Shown here in pieces: positions 44,901-59,900 of a stretch of DNA of 64,000 bases. Every line of letters begins with the position of its first letter. Position 1 is the first letter of the stretch. The notes beneath the pieces are model-generated. The model had not been told where the DNA came from, did no database searches, and was given only the letters and a program-made list of their open reading frames with translations. A program made the position numbers and the translations under genes. The DNA is from Styela clava (Eukaryota > Chordata > Ascidiacea > Stolidobranchia > Styelidae): assembly GCF_964204865.1 (NCBI RefSeq), contig NC_135250.1, positions 22,063,395 through 22,127,394 of the forward strand, in the 5' to 3' direction.

Positions 44901-47900
44901 TCGCGAAAACAAGTCTTTGGTACTTTAAATGGGATTTATCCACTCGATAGCAATTCTTAGAAAGGTTAAATAATATGACCGACGGAAGCGGAAGACCTTG
45001 CATTTACGGCACATCTATAAAAACTTAGCAAATTCTGCACATTGAGAAGGTTATTCGTTAGCAGTAGGTTGGAAATGATTCATTCTTTCCTGGTATAACA
45101 CATCGTCACAATTGATCATTGTTCAGTGGATTCAAAGAATTGAGCTAAATGGAAGTGGAAATTAGCATCAGTGTTTAGCATTACACCTTTTGCACCGTTG
45201 CTACGCGGAAGCTGCGGAAGCAACGTGATGGTTATAATATGGTGGCGGACTGTTTACTCAATTTGTATGCCATGGACATAACCATCATCATATATGGCCC
45301 AGACTGAAAGAATGTTTATTTTTGACTCAATACATGGTTATTTCTAATCCAACCAGAACTAATAGTGGCCCGATGTACTCTGTTCTATCTTCCTTTGCCG
45401 TTACAATTTTGATTTTGAGTGAAATCACGATTCGGTCATTGGGTTCATTACAAAATCCAGTTCCTATTCACCAATGTAAAGGTCGTTTTATATTGTCTAT
45501 GGACTAATTACAAGCGGCATAGGAAAATTTAGATAATCCCTTTTTATGAAATGATTTTTTTGAATTGAATATCGAATTTGAATAGACGTTTTTGATTCTG
45601 TTTTAGCCTCACCAGCACACACTGGTTATATCTTTGAAATAAGCTACAAAGTTTTGCGCAGCAAAATCAATCAATGTTTCGCAACACCACGCACTCAGAA
45701 ATTTTCAATCATCCTGCTTCAGACACACATAAGTTATTCTTGTAACGTTTCGATTGACGAAAGTCAGACAAGTAAACAGATATTTTCAACAATGATATAG
45801 GTCAGAGCTTACATGTTGTTTTAAACATCGATGATAGCTTAAATTCAGATACCTAGTTATTGCTACTTAGGTTAACGGAATTGTAAGTGAGTCGGGGTCA
45901 GGGACAGGGTTAGAAATGAGAATATAAACACCGTGAACGATGTTTGAAGATTGTATGTATTGTTTCATTGAGAAAGATTTATGATAAAATTGTAGGATAA
46001 AATTGGTAATCGTATACGATTCTAGTAAAAAGAAGAAGTATGACACATTTAGTTTAATGATTCAATCGAAAAAAACGACGGTTATTCGCTTGTTATGTGT
46101 CCATTTAACGCCATGGTCTAATATGTATTACGTGAGCATTGCTGTGTATTGTATCCCATTATTTCTAACAATATATAGTCGATATTGATTTCAAAACTGA
46201 TTCAATATGAATTATTCTTTACACGACATAAATTGACCTGGTTTCCTTTACCGAATCAAGTTAACTTCTCGAGCGTTTTTAAAAGTGTTTATGCTAATGC
46301 AATTTCGTTGCCCGCAAATTGGATTAATCATTTTTGGCTTCAAGTCCGAATTCGTAAATAATTTTAACTATTTTGAAAGGTTATACATCAAAATTATCTC
46401 TTTTGCTATACTGATAAGGTCATAATTCATAAAACTACTAAATACGATCATGCTTGATCATGCTCGCCAATGTCGATGATATAAGAATGATTTATATGTA
46501 GTTGAATAATCATGAAATACTAATCGTGACTAAATAAATGAATAAATAAGTAAAATGAAAATAAAATCTGCTAAATAAAATTTGGCAGTTTTATAATGTT
46601 GACGCTTTATGAATAGATTTGTAATTGGGAGTGGAATTTTATTAAATATCCTTAAATATCAAATTATTTTGATATTTATTTTGTATCAATACCTTGAAAG
46701 TTAAGTTAAACTTTACTGCTTTTTATACTATCTGAATAATTGAATTGTAATTTTTCTTTTCGCTAACCTTTCATAAAGAGGGCCGCACCGTACATTTTAT
46801 TTTGTTGTATTTCATCATTGCGCAATATTTGTACATGGAATTGATACGCCGCATTCATATTGATTTTAAGGCCTGTTACAACTTTCACAAATCAATCAAT
46901 GGAAAATGGTAGTTTATTTTAATATGTGGTCTTTATGAAGCAATTATGACGAAACTATTCCTCTCTTTACAATCCGTCTCCAATCAATATATAATTACAA
47001 ACGGAAGATATGAGTGCGGCGTTGTAGAGTTTGCTTCCGGAGTTTACTATTGTATAGTTTAGGCAAAAATATATCAGTAGTTTAAACGAGTTTGTCAACC
47101 ATTTGGTATTCCAGTAATTTGGTTTAAAAACGTATATTTTGGTTTCGAATTTGACTGCCAAAGAGGCCAACATTATAAATCAACCCTTTGCTCTGAAATT
47201 ACGTCTGAGGCAGATCTTTTACTCTTACGGTATTATTCACTAGCTGTACAACTTTATTCTTTCACCCTTGGCAGAATTGGCAGTAGTCTTTATATTGGAA
47301 AAAATTCTACCAGAAGCAGATAATTAACTAATAGCAGGTTGAATTTCGTGACCAAATTTTTTAATACATTGAGATTTATAAACAGCCATTTATGCGTCAC
47401 CAATATGTCATAGTTATATACACGGCTATAAACAAAAATTAGAATTATTGATATTTATGCGTAACCATATAAATAAATTCATACACATCTTCTAATGTAT
47501 AAACAAAATATGGCCGACATACATAAACTACATGTCCGTGGGCAATTTAACAAGGTAAGTAGGCTTTAAATACTTTTCAAAATCATGTAAAACTCAATTG
47601 CATTCGGTATTGTTTTGATTTCATTGGCATCAGTTCACCCGAGCATACACATTGTTATGATATTTTTTTGACTCAGTTGACATACTGTTACATCAAATTT
47701 TCATAGTAATTTACGTAATTTTTTTACCTCATCTTCATTCACACGATGGAATTTGTCAAAAGCATAGGTGCGTGGTTTTAATCACTAGTTTTTCAGAAGT
47801 ACCAGTAAAGCGTTAATGTATCGTTTTTGTTTTTTATGTTTTGCCAAATTCATTTTCCTATTCATGTATTTCTGGAATTTTTTCAGATTTTTTACGCTTT

Positions 47901-50900
47901 ATAAACAGGAGCGCATTATGTCTAATGCAATTGTCACATTTGAAACGATAATTTAACACAGATTGAATTACTTGAAAATCTGATGTAACTTATGCGTTTT
48001 TTTTAATGCAAGCTAAACGAATTTACATTATGCAAGAATTTTTGCGACAATGGGCCCAAAGACGTTACTGTATGTTTATTGATCAGTGATATATGTATTG
48101 CGTCGAAAGTTCATTAATTTTGCAAAACGACGCTTAAATTTAGCCACGCTTAGCTTCGGAATATAATATGCAGCTGAACGCCGGATACTGTGGCAGCGTG
48201 CCATCGTGTTAACGGCGCTTAACGATGTATGCACGTAGACTAAAACAGTTCACTGTTTGTTCGAAATTTAGGATTTAGAAATGAAAGCGTTCAGCAGTCG
48301 TATGTATTTTAGGATGCTTAAAATCACCATAGAATAGGAAAGGCCATGTTATGGCCAAGGAAGACGATTTCTCTGGGCCAGAAAACTACTTTGTTCTCGA
48401 TTAGAGTTGAATATAAAGCTGATTTAGCCCAGTGACTGTAGAATTAGTTTCCTATGGGGCGCCATTTGCCGTTTCCAACGTATAAATGGTGTGGCAAACT
48501 CATGTGTTGAGTTGAGTTACTTTCGTACTGGAGTGGTTCATTCGAAGAAAATTTTGAGTGTTTTATTATTCGATAAGTGAGTACACTAGTTGCACATTTT
48601 TACATTAACATCAGTATAGGGCTTGGCACTGCTTACTTTTATACCATAAATTCAGAGTTATGCTTACGATTGAAATTATCGAACAATTCTACAATATTAC
48701 TTTAGTTTTACTTTTTTTTTAAACTAGTCTATTTTTGAATACACAGTTCAAATTCTGTCAACAAATTGAAAAAACCGCAAGTATTTCCGGAAGGCAGTCG
48801 ATAAACAGCCATATGTTTACGGTTTAGACTAAAGCTCATAATATCCTATAGTCATTGCTTCCATACATAGCATTATTTTCATTGAAATATTTGTATTCCT
48901 AGTTACTTTCGTTGTGTATACAAAAGTAACTTCTTAGTATACACTAGACGTTTGTCAAACATTGCTTCTGTGTGAATTTTAAAAAAAATTTGATTTACCC
49001 TCAAGCAACATTCACAAAAAAAAATTTTAGAACTTAAGAATAGACGTATCCAATATTATACAATACAGGGAACCTATTATTTTTGTGTTTGTATATATAT
49101 ATATTCAGAACGCGACGGCCTCACTCTAGTTCGTTCGGATTGCAAACTTTCCGACTGCTCTTATGTGTAGTTAATCTCTCGGGTATGATGAAAACAATAA
49201 AATCTATATGGTGTAATCGATTTACTACTGACATTCAAACGTAGCAATGAAACTATTCGTTGTGTAGACTCATTTTTGGACAAGAAATTGTTTTTTTTTG
49301 ATTTATTGTTGTTCATGGCGGATTTCTTGTTGTCTTTGTTATTATTGTTAGTGGTTCCAAAAATCGCTTTTCTCGGCAAATAACTCGATTTCCAAATTTC
49401 CGGTTTTTGAGGATGGAAGAATTGCGAGAACGCTTTCGAATTATTTATGGTTCCAAATTTTGTACTCTAATACCCCCGGCTATCTAAGATCTAAGCATAT
49501 AATCTATTCATATCATAATGTTGATGAATTACGATTTTCAAAATTCCCTTAAAAATATATAGATTTATTCTAAGCGCTTGGATTATTTTTGAAGCGAAGA
49601 ACGCCAATCGCTAACGATTAAAATCCAATTGATCAAATTTTCTTAATGAAGCGTTAAATTGAAAAGACTGATGGAATTAAATGTTATTTATTTGAGGCTT
49701 ATTATAAAATCAATCTTTTTGATTACGCTTACACTCATATGCACTGGATTGGGATATTTTTAGGTCGTTTTAGTTTTTAAGGATTGTTGGAAGATAGTGT
49801 ATATGATATGGAGATTATTTTAGTATTGAGCATAGATGGGTAGGCGTTTTATTGAATTGTTTTTGTTTGATAGCCATGACAGAATAGCTGCAATGCAAAA
49901 AAGTTCTAAGAAAATAATTTTCCTTTTTTTATTGCATTCTTCGTTTTGTTGGAAAGAAGATAATGTTATTTTTTTTTTCAAAAATTGTTTAACGTACTTA
50001 TGCTTAGACATATGACGTTTACGGTGCAACAGGTGAAATCACAAACTTTTTTTCCTTTAATCAACAAATGCACAACTTGTACGTACGCATCAACCAAGTA
50101 AACGGTGATTTTAGGATTGCACTATAGTTAATGCAATCTGTTATCAATGGTTATATTGTAGGATTTGAATGGTTTGAAACAGGGAGGGATTAATATTTAT
50201 ATGTAGTAGGTGAGGCTAGTCAGTAAGATTATAAGTATAAGATGCACACAAATTAAGTGTTTTTCACATTTTTACTCGTGTAATAGTTAATTCCATTTCT
50301 TCATTCAAATCTGTCGCAGTATTTTACATACCGTAATATATTCGTAGAATAGAATTATTGCCAACACGGAAATATTGAGAAGGCTTTTGTCAATGTGAAA
50401 AACCAATTCACGAAGATGGCGGCGGCTCCGTTTGCACGGAACCCCATACACATGCACCAGAGTAAAAAACGTAAATTGGCGAGTGACAATGGAACCACGG
50501 ACTTTATTTTCAAAGGTAATTTCAGTAGATGTTGACTGTATTAGACTGTTTTAGAGTCTGTGTGTATCTTTTATGGTAAACATAACATAACTCAATTGGC
50601 CAGCTATTTTTTTTATGGTCTCAACACACTAAATCAAGAATGATTGTTGCAAGCTAAAAATGTATATGATTAACATAGATGTGCTGAAATAAGTTCACTT
50701 GAATCTAGTAAACATGTAATAAACGTATTTTTCTACCGTTTTCGTGAAATTGGCAATAATGCTGCATTCCTATGACAGATTTATAATTGATGCAACTTAG
50801 GATATCGTAAATAGGCTTAGAAATTCTCATGAACCATCCAATTTCAATTTCTTTACTAAAACTAAAAATGTCGATAAACTGAATTTCCTTGAATAATAAA

Positions 50901-53900
50901 CCCTTCAACTCTTCAATTGATAGTTTGAATCCACTCTCAATAAGGTTTTGAATATGTGATTCAATCAGGCTCAGACTAAGCCTATCATATTAATTTCTTT
51001 TGCCATTTGCAGTTATAAGCATTTGTCACCAAATTTTGTTTTATTTTTTTTACTTTTTCCCAATGCATAAATTATGTAAGAACAGGTCAATCATATTTAA
51101 TGCGTTCAATTTTGTATAATTTGCGTGGTCGTTGTGTTTGTACTGTAACTGATTGATATATTACTCTAGCCTAAATTATCGTCGATGTATGTTTTTTCGA
51201 GAGGGTTGTATATTATTTTATATATGATCTGAATGGCGCTATTTAATTAAATAGATTGATTTAGAATCCGCTTGCAAATTGCATCTCTTATTTCTAATTT
51301 TTGACGGGCATGTTTCGACGAGAACACATCAATTTTTCATACTTGGATGCCATAAATTTTCATTGGGCACAATGTAAAAACTTCAGAAATTTACAGATAA
51401 TAATACGTACATGAGGTCGAATTAATATAGATGTAGTTAATTATACAGATTGTATATTGTGTTACATTGAAAATAAATTCTGATATCTTGTTTATTTACT
51501 TTTTAATCATATTAGATTATACATACTTTTGTAAGTGTTCAACTTTTTTCATTTTGAAGGTCACCACGAACATTTCTCAACCCATCTCAATTATTTTTAG
51601 TAATCTTCCAATTATAAACACTATAAGGTTCCTTGGAGAGCTAGTAAGTCCTGGATTAGGACCATTACTCATATAACGAGCAATCGAAAGGTTTTGAATA
51701 GACAATCACCTAATTTTAACTCTAATGAGCTAGTAAAACCAGCCTCATAGGCGACATTATGGAGATTTTGGTTATATGTTCCTTTTTCTTCGATACGAGA
51801 AATACGGTTATTTCCGTTGGAAATTGAAGCGTCAAATATTGTGTATTATTAATGTAGGCAAATACTGTTACAAAACGAAAAATCGATTTTGTGCAACGTT
51901 GGTATTTGTTCTCTATTACATTTTACATTGTAAATATGCTAGTGCGTATATGTATGAATTCTTCGCATTTTTTCAAACATCTTTTTTTGTATAAAGGACA
52001 TCGTTACATAAATCATGATATTATTTCGTCACAATCATAATTTAAAAAAATTTGTAACGTTTTTTTTTTCAAAATTGTGTCCAAACATTATGAATTACGA
52101 TTAAACTGAGTTCTTTTACCTTTGATCCATCGATTCCCGATATAATATGTGCTATTTGGTGATTGCACGTCTTCAAAAAAGCATCTCTGTCAATGCTCTG
52201 ACTACACACAAACAACACTTGGCTATACAGAGTGACTCAAAAAATAAATCCAGGTCATTCGGAACATTTCACAAATCTAAACAGAGCATAACTTTGTGTA
52301 AAGCGTGCTGGGTTGCTGAAATTTTTCTGGTGCAGACACAAATAGATGTTTTAGAGTTGAATATTTATTTTTTAGTAAGTAATTTTGATATTTATGGGTT
52401 TTGTTTTTTGGGTCACCATGTATAATATATACGTTCATCTCTAATGTAAACGAGTTTTGATGTAGGTTGGGTTTATAGTTGGTTTTGCGCAACCCCCGAA
52501 CGTGTAAAAATGGTCGGTATTGTAGCATTTATTCAAATTAGTGTAACATTGAACTGAAAATGGAACTAAAAATTACTCAATTCGGATAACAAAGAACGAA
52601 GTTTAAACATATATACAGTTTGAGTTAAGCTGCCATAATAATTTACTGAAATTAAATTGACGTTACGGTGAGATGCTATTATTTTGTTGACTTCACACTA
52701 AGTAACAGAAATCTGTTTTATTTGCTCATCTTACTCGATACTTTGATTCAATTTTTTCATACAAATAGGGGGAAAAAGATCGGATCGATAAATTTAAATG
52801 TCATCCACAGCGCAGACCCGTGTATCAAGCTGAATAGACGGAATGTCTCTTGGGAGTACTAGTGCAAGCGAACAGTTTTTTATGAGATAATGCGTGTGTT
52901 TCTGATTTGCTCTCCGCTTGCAATTATGTGGTTCTGAGCGATTTATTTTTTGTGAGATGGAAAGGCAAAAATCGATGTCAAATTGAAGTCGTGATAAGGA
53001 TTTTTATTCAAATTGGAGTTGAAGATATAATTTTTAAATCAAAATTTATATATTTTACGAGGGAAATTGTAAATTATGCAATGAGAAATATCCTTTTTGG
53101 AGTGATATTTTAGCATAGATGACGTTTTTTTGCTCATAAATTTGATTAGAACATACTAAACCGAAACAAGCTTACCGTGTTTCCCCAATAAGAACTAGCC
53201 TGAAATTTGAAAATGATTTTAATATAGGTCCTCCCCTTAAAATAAGACCTAGTCAATAACGCGATTTTTTTTCGACCTAGTCGATAGCAAGAAATCTCTC
53301 CTACACGATGATTAATAAGCTATATTTTGCAGTTATTTTGAAAAAAAGTTTTATTTATAAGTAAATGGATATCGGTTTTTCTATTTTATATATTTGAAAA
53401 TCTCGTAATTCTCCACTTTGTAGTTTTGTTTCTGATAAATGAAAATATAAGACATCCCCCGAAAATAAGCCCTAGTGTTATTTTTCGGAAGAAAATTGAA
53501 ATAAGACCCAGTCTTATTTTCGGAGAACACGTTAGTATCTAGATCTCGTAGAAAGAAATATTCCTGAAATTCCGATATTATATTATACAAACCTTCGAAA
53601 ATGAAATTATTGAATATTTTGACATTGTAAATCCCCTATGTAGTATTATTACGTCATAGAGTAAATGACAATCGATGTCAATTCGCATGAATTTTGCATT
53701 TGAAATTCGTTACAATGACTTACTATGTTAGTTAGCATTTATGTAGTAGGATGTGTATATAGTCTTCTAAGGATAGCAAAGGTATTATAAATTTTTACGT
53801 TAGGCATTAAGTCCTAAATGCCATCTAAATTTCAATAATATCAGATTCGATTCAAATCATATCTTACGTTGAAAGGGCTTATTGGCTTAGCAGTTTTGAA

Positions 53901-56900
53901 ATGTCATTCACTATTCAGTATTCAGCAATGGTGCAATGTCACTCGACATGAAGGATAAAGTGGCAGATCAATTTGCGCATCCATATCTGTGACTAATTTT
54001 CCCAGCGGAGGTAAGAGCAGAGCACTGCATGTTATTGTATATGGTATTTCAACTTAACCCAACCACTGAAGAGACTCTTCCTCTGTGCCTTGATAGGGAA
54101 GACACTTAAATATACGAGAGATACACAAACTACGAACTTCTGCGATCAATAATAATGCATCATACGGCAACAAAATCGACATTGACCAAACTCTTATCCG
54201 TACCATCGTCTGACTTAGCAAAAATACTTCTGAAGAATGAAGGTCGAGATTTATGAAAATATAGTTCATTGATTTTTTAAGAATATTCATGTACACGCAG
54301 CCGTTGGTAATAAACGATTGTATTTGGATGTTCACTAGATCAAGCGGATGTCAAAATAACATGGTTCAAAAAATGTATGGTAAAAAAACACTTTTATTTT
54401 ATTGTTCTTTGTTGATAACGCTTACAACTAGAAGATACGTTTCATCTTCAGAGCTCTGGTATGTTTATGAACCGACCTGATGATTGCAAATATATATTCC
54501 CAAGAGTAACGTGAAGCTATGTCAACCCCGTTACATCGAATCTTAATAATGCTATTTAAAACATGAAATAGCATTATGGCAAGCAAGGCTTGCCGACTGC
54601 TCTTGTAGTCATAACAGTGGCTTGACCGCCAGCGTGTGAAAGTCTGGAGTAAAATGGCTTCTGTAAGAATTTGTTCGTGTTCACATCGCATATAATAGCT
54701 GTATAAAAGCAGTTGTTCTTAAATAGGTAAATTTGTACCGTAGGCAATTAGTCGTTTTTAAGGTTCAGATGTTTAGACAGTCATTGGAGTTTTCATCTAC
54801 ATTGAGTTTGAATATTTACAGTTGCTGCTAACCGGGATCATATATTTAACACGTTATTTAATGTTTGTTAGGTTAACTTGCCATTTTGAAGCGTCATTGG
54901 TGAGTCGATTTGTACGCAAGTTTAATATTAATATTATACGGGCGCCAAAAGGCCATTTGCTTGCTATAGCCGTAGCAGCGATCGGTAACCTGCAGCTCTT
55001 CATTCTCGGAGCTATGGCTCCCGTGAATCGAAATGGCTACAGCAGTTTTATGTCAGAAACAGTGGGGATTCGACGGCATAATGTCGATTACTACTCACTA
55101 ATTACACATCACAACAGGTATGAGTCGAGAGCGATAAAAAAGGGTCGCATTAAGGCGGTTCGGATCTGTCAAAACAAACTGTTTTTTTTTCATTTCCAAG
55201 TTCTTTTCATTTTGCCGTAAACTGAGTTATTGCATCATTCGTAATTTATTTGGCTTCTTCTTAGTAAGAACTAGAATATTGCACCGTGAGTAGTTTTAGA
55301 GCCACTGACATTGGAGTAGATGCTGCGGCTCCGCGTACGTTCGAGTTTGACGGAAATTCCAAATGGCTCTTTCAATGCTGAAGGTTGCCGACGCGTGAAC
55401 TAATGTGCGTGATAAAAATCAACCAAACTACTATAAAAAAGATCGGCCATATTCACATACATTTTTCGTCAATTCAAACTATAAATCCCCTCTTTGACTT
55501 CAATGTTTTTCTAGCCAGTAAGTAAGGGTTACTCGTTGAAGCGCAAGTACTTTAACTTTGAATTAGCAAACTTATTACTAAATAACTTCGTTTTTTTTTT
55601 AATTATGGATTTTAAACTCATTGAAAAGGTTATCGACAAATTAGATTTTCTAGAATCCCGGTGCCGCAGTACACCATCACTAATTGAATTTGACAACCGA
55701 TGTGATAGCACCTTGCGGGTTTTTTTTATCACAGGGGAAATAAGGGCACCGCGAAATAAAACGTCAGTAAAAGAATACCTCATCACCTCAGCGTAAAATT
55801 CTAGCTTAATCTAGTATGTTTTATATATTTGTGAATACGGATACTTGTTTCGAGTTGGAGCTAGACATTAATGCGGCTATTTATTAATTAAATTAATAAG
55901 TCATGGAGAGGAGAGAGGAGTGTATGACACATGAAATGTATATAGATAACAACATGAAATATTGCCTTTAACAATCTCAATTGAGTTCGTATCATAGGTC
56001 ATAAGGATCAGCCTGAGTTCTCCACTTGACGATACATTTTTTCGAATTGAAAACTGGAACATTACAAAAATTGTATCAGTGTCACATTAAAAATTTAGGA
56101 ATAAGGTATGGCGATAGGAATAGATAGGTGTTTCATGTGCAGGGTGACCGCAAAAAATTGACTTTGTTCGACGGAAATATCCCTATAATTTTTACTCAAG
56201 AGCATAAATCCGCATTTAGGGTCAAAAATCTGAATCTCTTTTTCATCCATCGTGTTATACTTAAAAGATCAATTGAATTTTACTTAAATGATTCAAGATA
56301 TACGTCATCGCATTAGATTACACGGGTCTCCACAACCGACCTTAATTTCAACCATAGATGCAGAATAAGTCTGTATAGATTCGACTTTAATATGACCACA
56401 AGCGTATGGTAATTCGTGGATTATTCTTACCGAGTCGATTCAATTTTCATTAAAATTGCCGCTGATTATTTCCCAGATGGGAAAATCTAAATGCCGTACC
56501 TCATCCATAATTCAAATAGTTGACGAACAATTTGACGCACGACGTCCATAGCGATCAACGTCAATTTGAGTTTATGCCCCGCTGGGATGTTTAAAGTGGA
56601 AACGTCATCGTGGGGTCACTTTACAACCTCCCTAAATGCATGAATTTGTCTATATGATTAGTCCCGCGTATGTTCGCGCTAGGGTTATATTATTAGTAAT
56701 AGTATTATATATAAATTATGCTATTACATCTCTTACCCGACTCCGACTAGAGTTGCATTGACTAGTAATAATATTTGTTTTTGATATTGGTAGTAATATT
56801 ATACTTATTTATTGAAACGTTGGGTACATTGGTGTCGTGATGAATTTAATGACGTCAGCAAGTATGATGTCATAGATAATCATGGTTAAATCACGTATCA

Positions 56901-59900
56901 CGTATTTAGCTCATAATATTACAGCGCTGTATGCGTGCACTCGCTGTTGAAACATTCGACCAGTGCTAACGCGAATTCTACCCGGCTCAATTGTAATAAA
57001 ACCAGAAATTGTAAAAAAAGATTATTATAACACACCAAATCCAAGTTATCATCGGAGAGTAGGATAGATGTCAAATGAACTCCCACAATTTGAGCAAATT
57101 CCCGCAGAAGCGTCCCGATACATTATTTTGGGCAAATGATACCCGTTCGAAATAACCTAACTATGCGATATCGTAACCTAAATATTTATCATTGTTCCTA
57201 AATTGGACCATCCCTGGGTGGGCCATAGCATGATAAAAGTAAAACTTGGCTTGGAAAGACCAGCCCGTTCTAAGTGAAGTTTACCTCGCGTTGACTAATG
57301 TGATGTCCCATTTCCTGTATAATTTATTCACCTTTGTCGAAAAGCAATCATGTAACTTCACTAAATGAAATCGATCGAAACTAAAAAAAATCGAATTTTA
57401 TTGTCGCTTAGCTGTGGTGATGCTGGTTTAAAGAAACTGTAATCAATAACCGGTGAAAAAATGCAGTTTAAAAAGGAGTCAGCAACAGTATTTATTATGC
57501 ATCACGCAATATGCAAAGTCGTATCATTAATTGAATAACTAACTGGTGTGTACGCAGCAACGCAAGAAAAATTTCTTTGTATAAGTAACAGGCGTATTGA
57601 GAAATAAAAAGCAGATTTTGGACAGTTTGTGAAACAGATTGTTAATAAATAACATAAAGGGTGTATAATAGACTTACTAAATCGAATATTACCAGCTTTT
57701 GAATGTAGCACAATTTTTAAGCTGTCAAAGTTTACCTAGTACCGGTAGAGTTTTGTTCTATAACGTACCGCAGTGTTCTTCAAAGTTAGGTTGCATTGGG
57801 TTGTCTAATAAGCATTAGGAGTAGGACCATAGGTTTTCCGATATCGGTTAAACCGGCAAAATCACAATCTGGCAATGTTGATTTATTTTTTTTTTTTTAA
57901 CCAAATTGGAGAGCGTATTTAATAAACATTCTACACCCTTATTTCTATTCATCGTCTTTTTCAGGGAGAGGTGGGGTAGGATAGATGTAAAGTAGTTACC
58001 CAAGTTGAGCCCTTTTTTCAGAAATAAATTGAGATGAACGAATTGAATTCAGTAGTTATATGAGTAGGGTGAGATGATTTTATGATTCGAATAGCCATCT
58101 GAAAGGCATCCTTCATGAAAAGTATTTTGGGCTGCTATTTGACATGAAGTTTGATTTTGAAGGCAGTTAGACAAAATGAGTAGGCTACTATCAATCAAGT
58201 GCAATGTTCATGTCAAGACTTGCGCCTATTATTATGTTCAAATGTCTCTCCATCCTAAATGAAAAACGGTGATTAATGTAGCTAAAACTGTGCTAAAGGT
58301 TTGGTATACAAATTCAAAAAATAAAATTACAAATAGATTTATACTTTGAAGGGTAAACTGGAATAATATGAAAAATTGTTGCCCGCCATATGATCGAGTT
58401 GTTCCTCACTCCCGGAAAAAACATGAAAACCCTATCTTAAATACGTAATTTCTGTTATTCAATAGTTTCACAGTTTTCAAATCGATTTTTTATCGTCTTC
58501 TGGTCCCATCCCGCCTATAGTCAGCTGCAAACATCTAACTTTTTTATCACCCCTGATAGGGCAATTGAGGCAAGCCCACCCACTCGCGCGACTGTTAATT
58601 TGAATCTTGGTCGCGATCAATAGAAATCTATTGACGTTATTTGTACACGATATTTTTCGTCCTTCTGAGGATTATCCAAGATTGTAAAAACATGCGGTAT
58701 ACTGGGGAAGGTTTTAAGTTATTATCTTCTAAATGTCGAGGTTAAACCAGATTTAAAATCTTATTGTGACGTCATATGAATAAAATTATAACATTGCTAT
58801 AGTGACTGAAATCATATGTATATCGTCAATTTTCGTAACTTGAATCTTTTATAAAATAACAGAAATATGATTAATAATTTAAGAGTTATGAAGTATTTTG
58901 TATAATTTTCATACCAAGCAGATAAAAAGTATTGAATAAGTTATAGCCAGTTGCAGAGAGGTCCATCACAGTACATGTATATACTTATTAGACGGGTATT
59001 CTCCGTCTTTTGTAGTGGACTACTCAGAGTACAGACGTTATAATAATCAGATTTGACTATTGCTCAAATCTGGGAAAACTCACTTCTGAGTGAGTAACCA
59101 ACGCTAGAGATTCAGATGAGTTCAATTTCTACATAATACGTTCAGTCTATACGTATTTTCATCGAACGATGTTTCGAAATAATAAATGATTCATATATAC
59201 TTTTAATATTGAAATGTTCTAAGAATAATGACTTGGTCATTTTTTAAAAGTCATGTGTCATTATTAAAACTCGTGACACAAAATACAGTCATTCGCGATA
59301 TACTTGAATTTCATAAAAATTTTGCAGATTTTTTAAGTCTTATTATTAAAATCACGTATCGTATCCAACATACAAAATTATTGATTTGATAAATTTATCC
59401 GATACATAATTACAATACATTTTTTGTCTGAAGGACACCAAGAATAGCTTTTCAAGTGAAATGAAATTAGTAGTTCATTTTATGTCTGCATAATTAGAGA
59501 ATCTGCTAAGTTAAAAGCATGTCATGAAATTGTTTCAATTTACTCTCAGATAAATTGGGGGTACATACCCATTAAACCCCGAACTCTTGGCTCCCTAACT
59601 GCGATGAGAAAAACTGGCGGCTAATTTTTTCCTAGTCTCATCACAGCTCTTTCGAGATCGTTTTTTGGTGGTTACACAATGACGGTTACATGTTTGATTT
59701 ATACCTGAATTTATAGCACACGGTAGTCAAAACAACGAAATCACCATTCACGCTTGCAAATCTATCCGAGTGAAAAAATTGTCCGAGCGGTTGCTAAAAC
59801 TTCAATTGTTTGGTCACCGTATGACTATTGTTATGGAAATAAACAAGGAAGTCAATTTCGGGGTAACATCCATCAGTAAACAGTCCTTTTTAATGTTGAA

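Larger units (their letters stand above)
42754..50415. other. PDE1 intron 1, left part
   Basis: No exon recognised with confidence between the long first exon and the second candidate first exon. Contents noted: a tRNA-like patch (about 42913-42970), a hAT-like element (42992-43369), a dispersed repeat copy (49300-49450) and a possible orphan exon at 47510-47554. The remainder is AT-rich without family features. Confidence 0.5.
50516..55013. other. PDE1 intron between candidate first exons B and C
   Basis: AT-rich sequence with two mariner-like MITEs (52226-52422 and 53173-53534). Open frames of 60-93 codons have no recognisable domains. No further exon identified. Confidence 0.5.

Noticed and set aside
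54822..55220. 132-codon open frame on the plus strand as a stand-alone gene
   Set aside because: It shows no family motif and its second half crosses a good splice donor. Only the part from 55014 to 55117 is kept, as a candidate PDE1 first exon.
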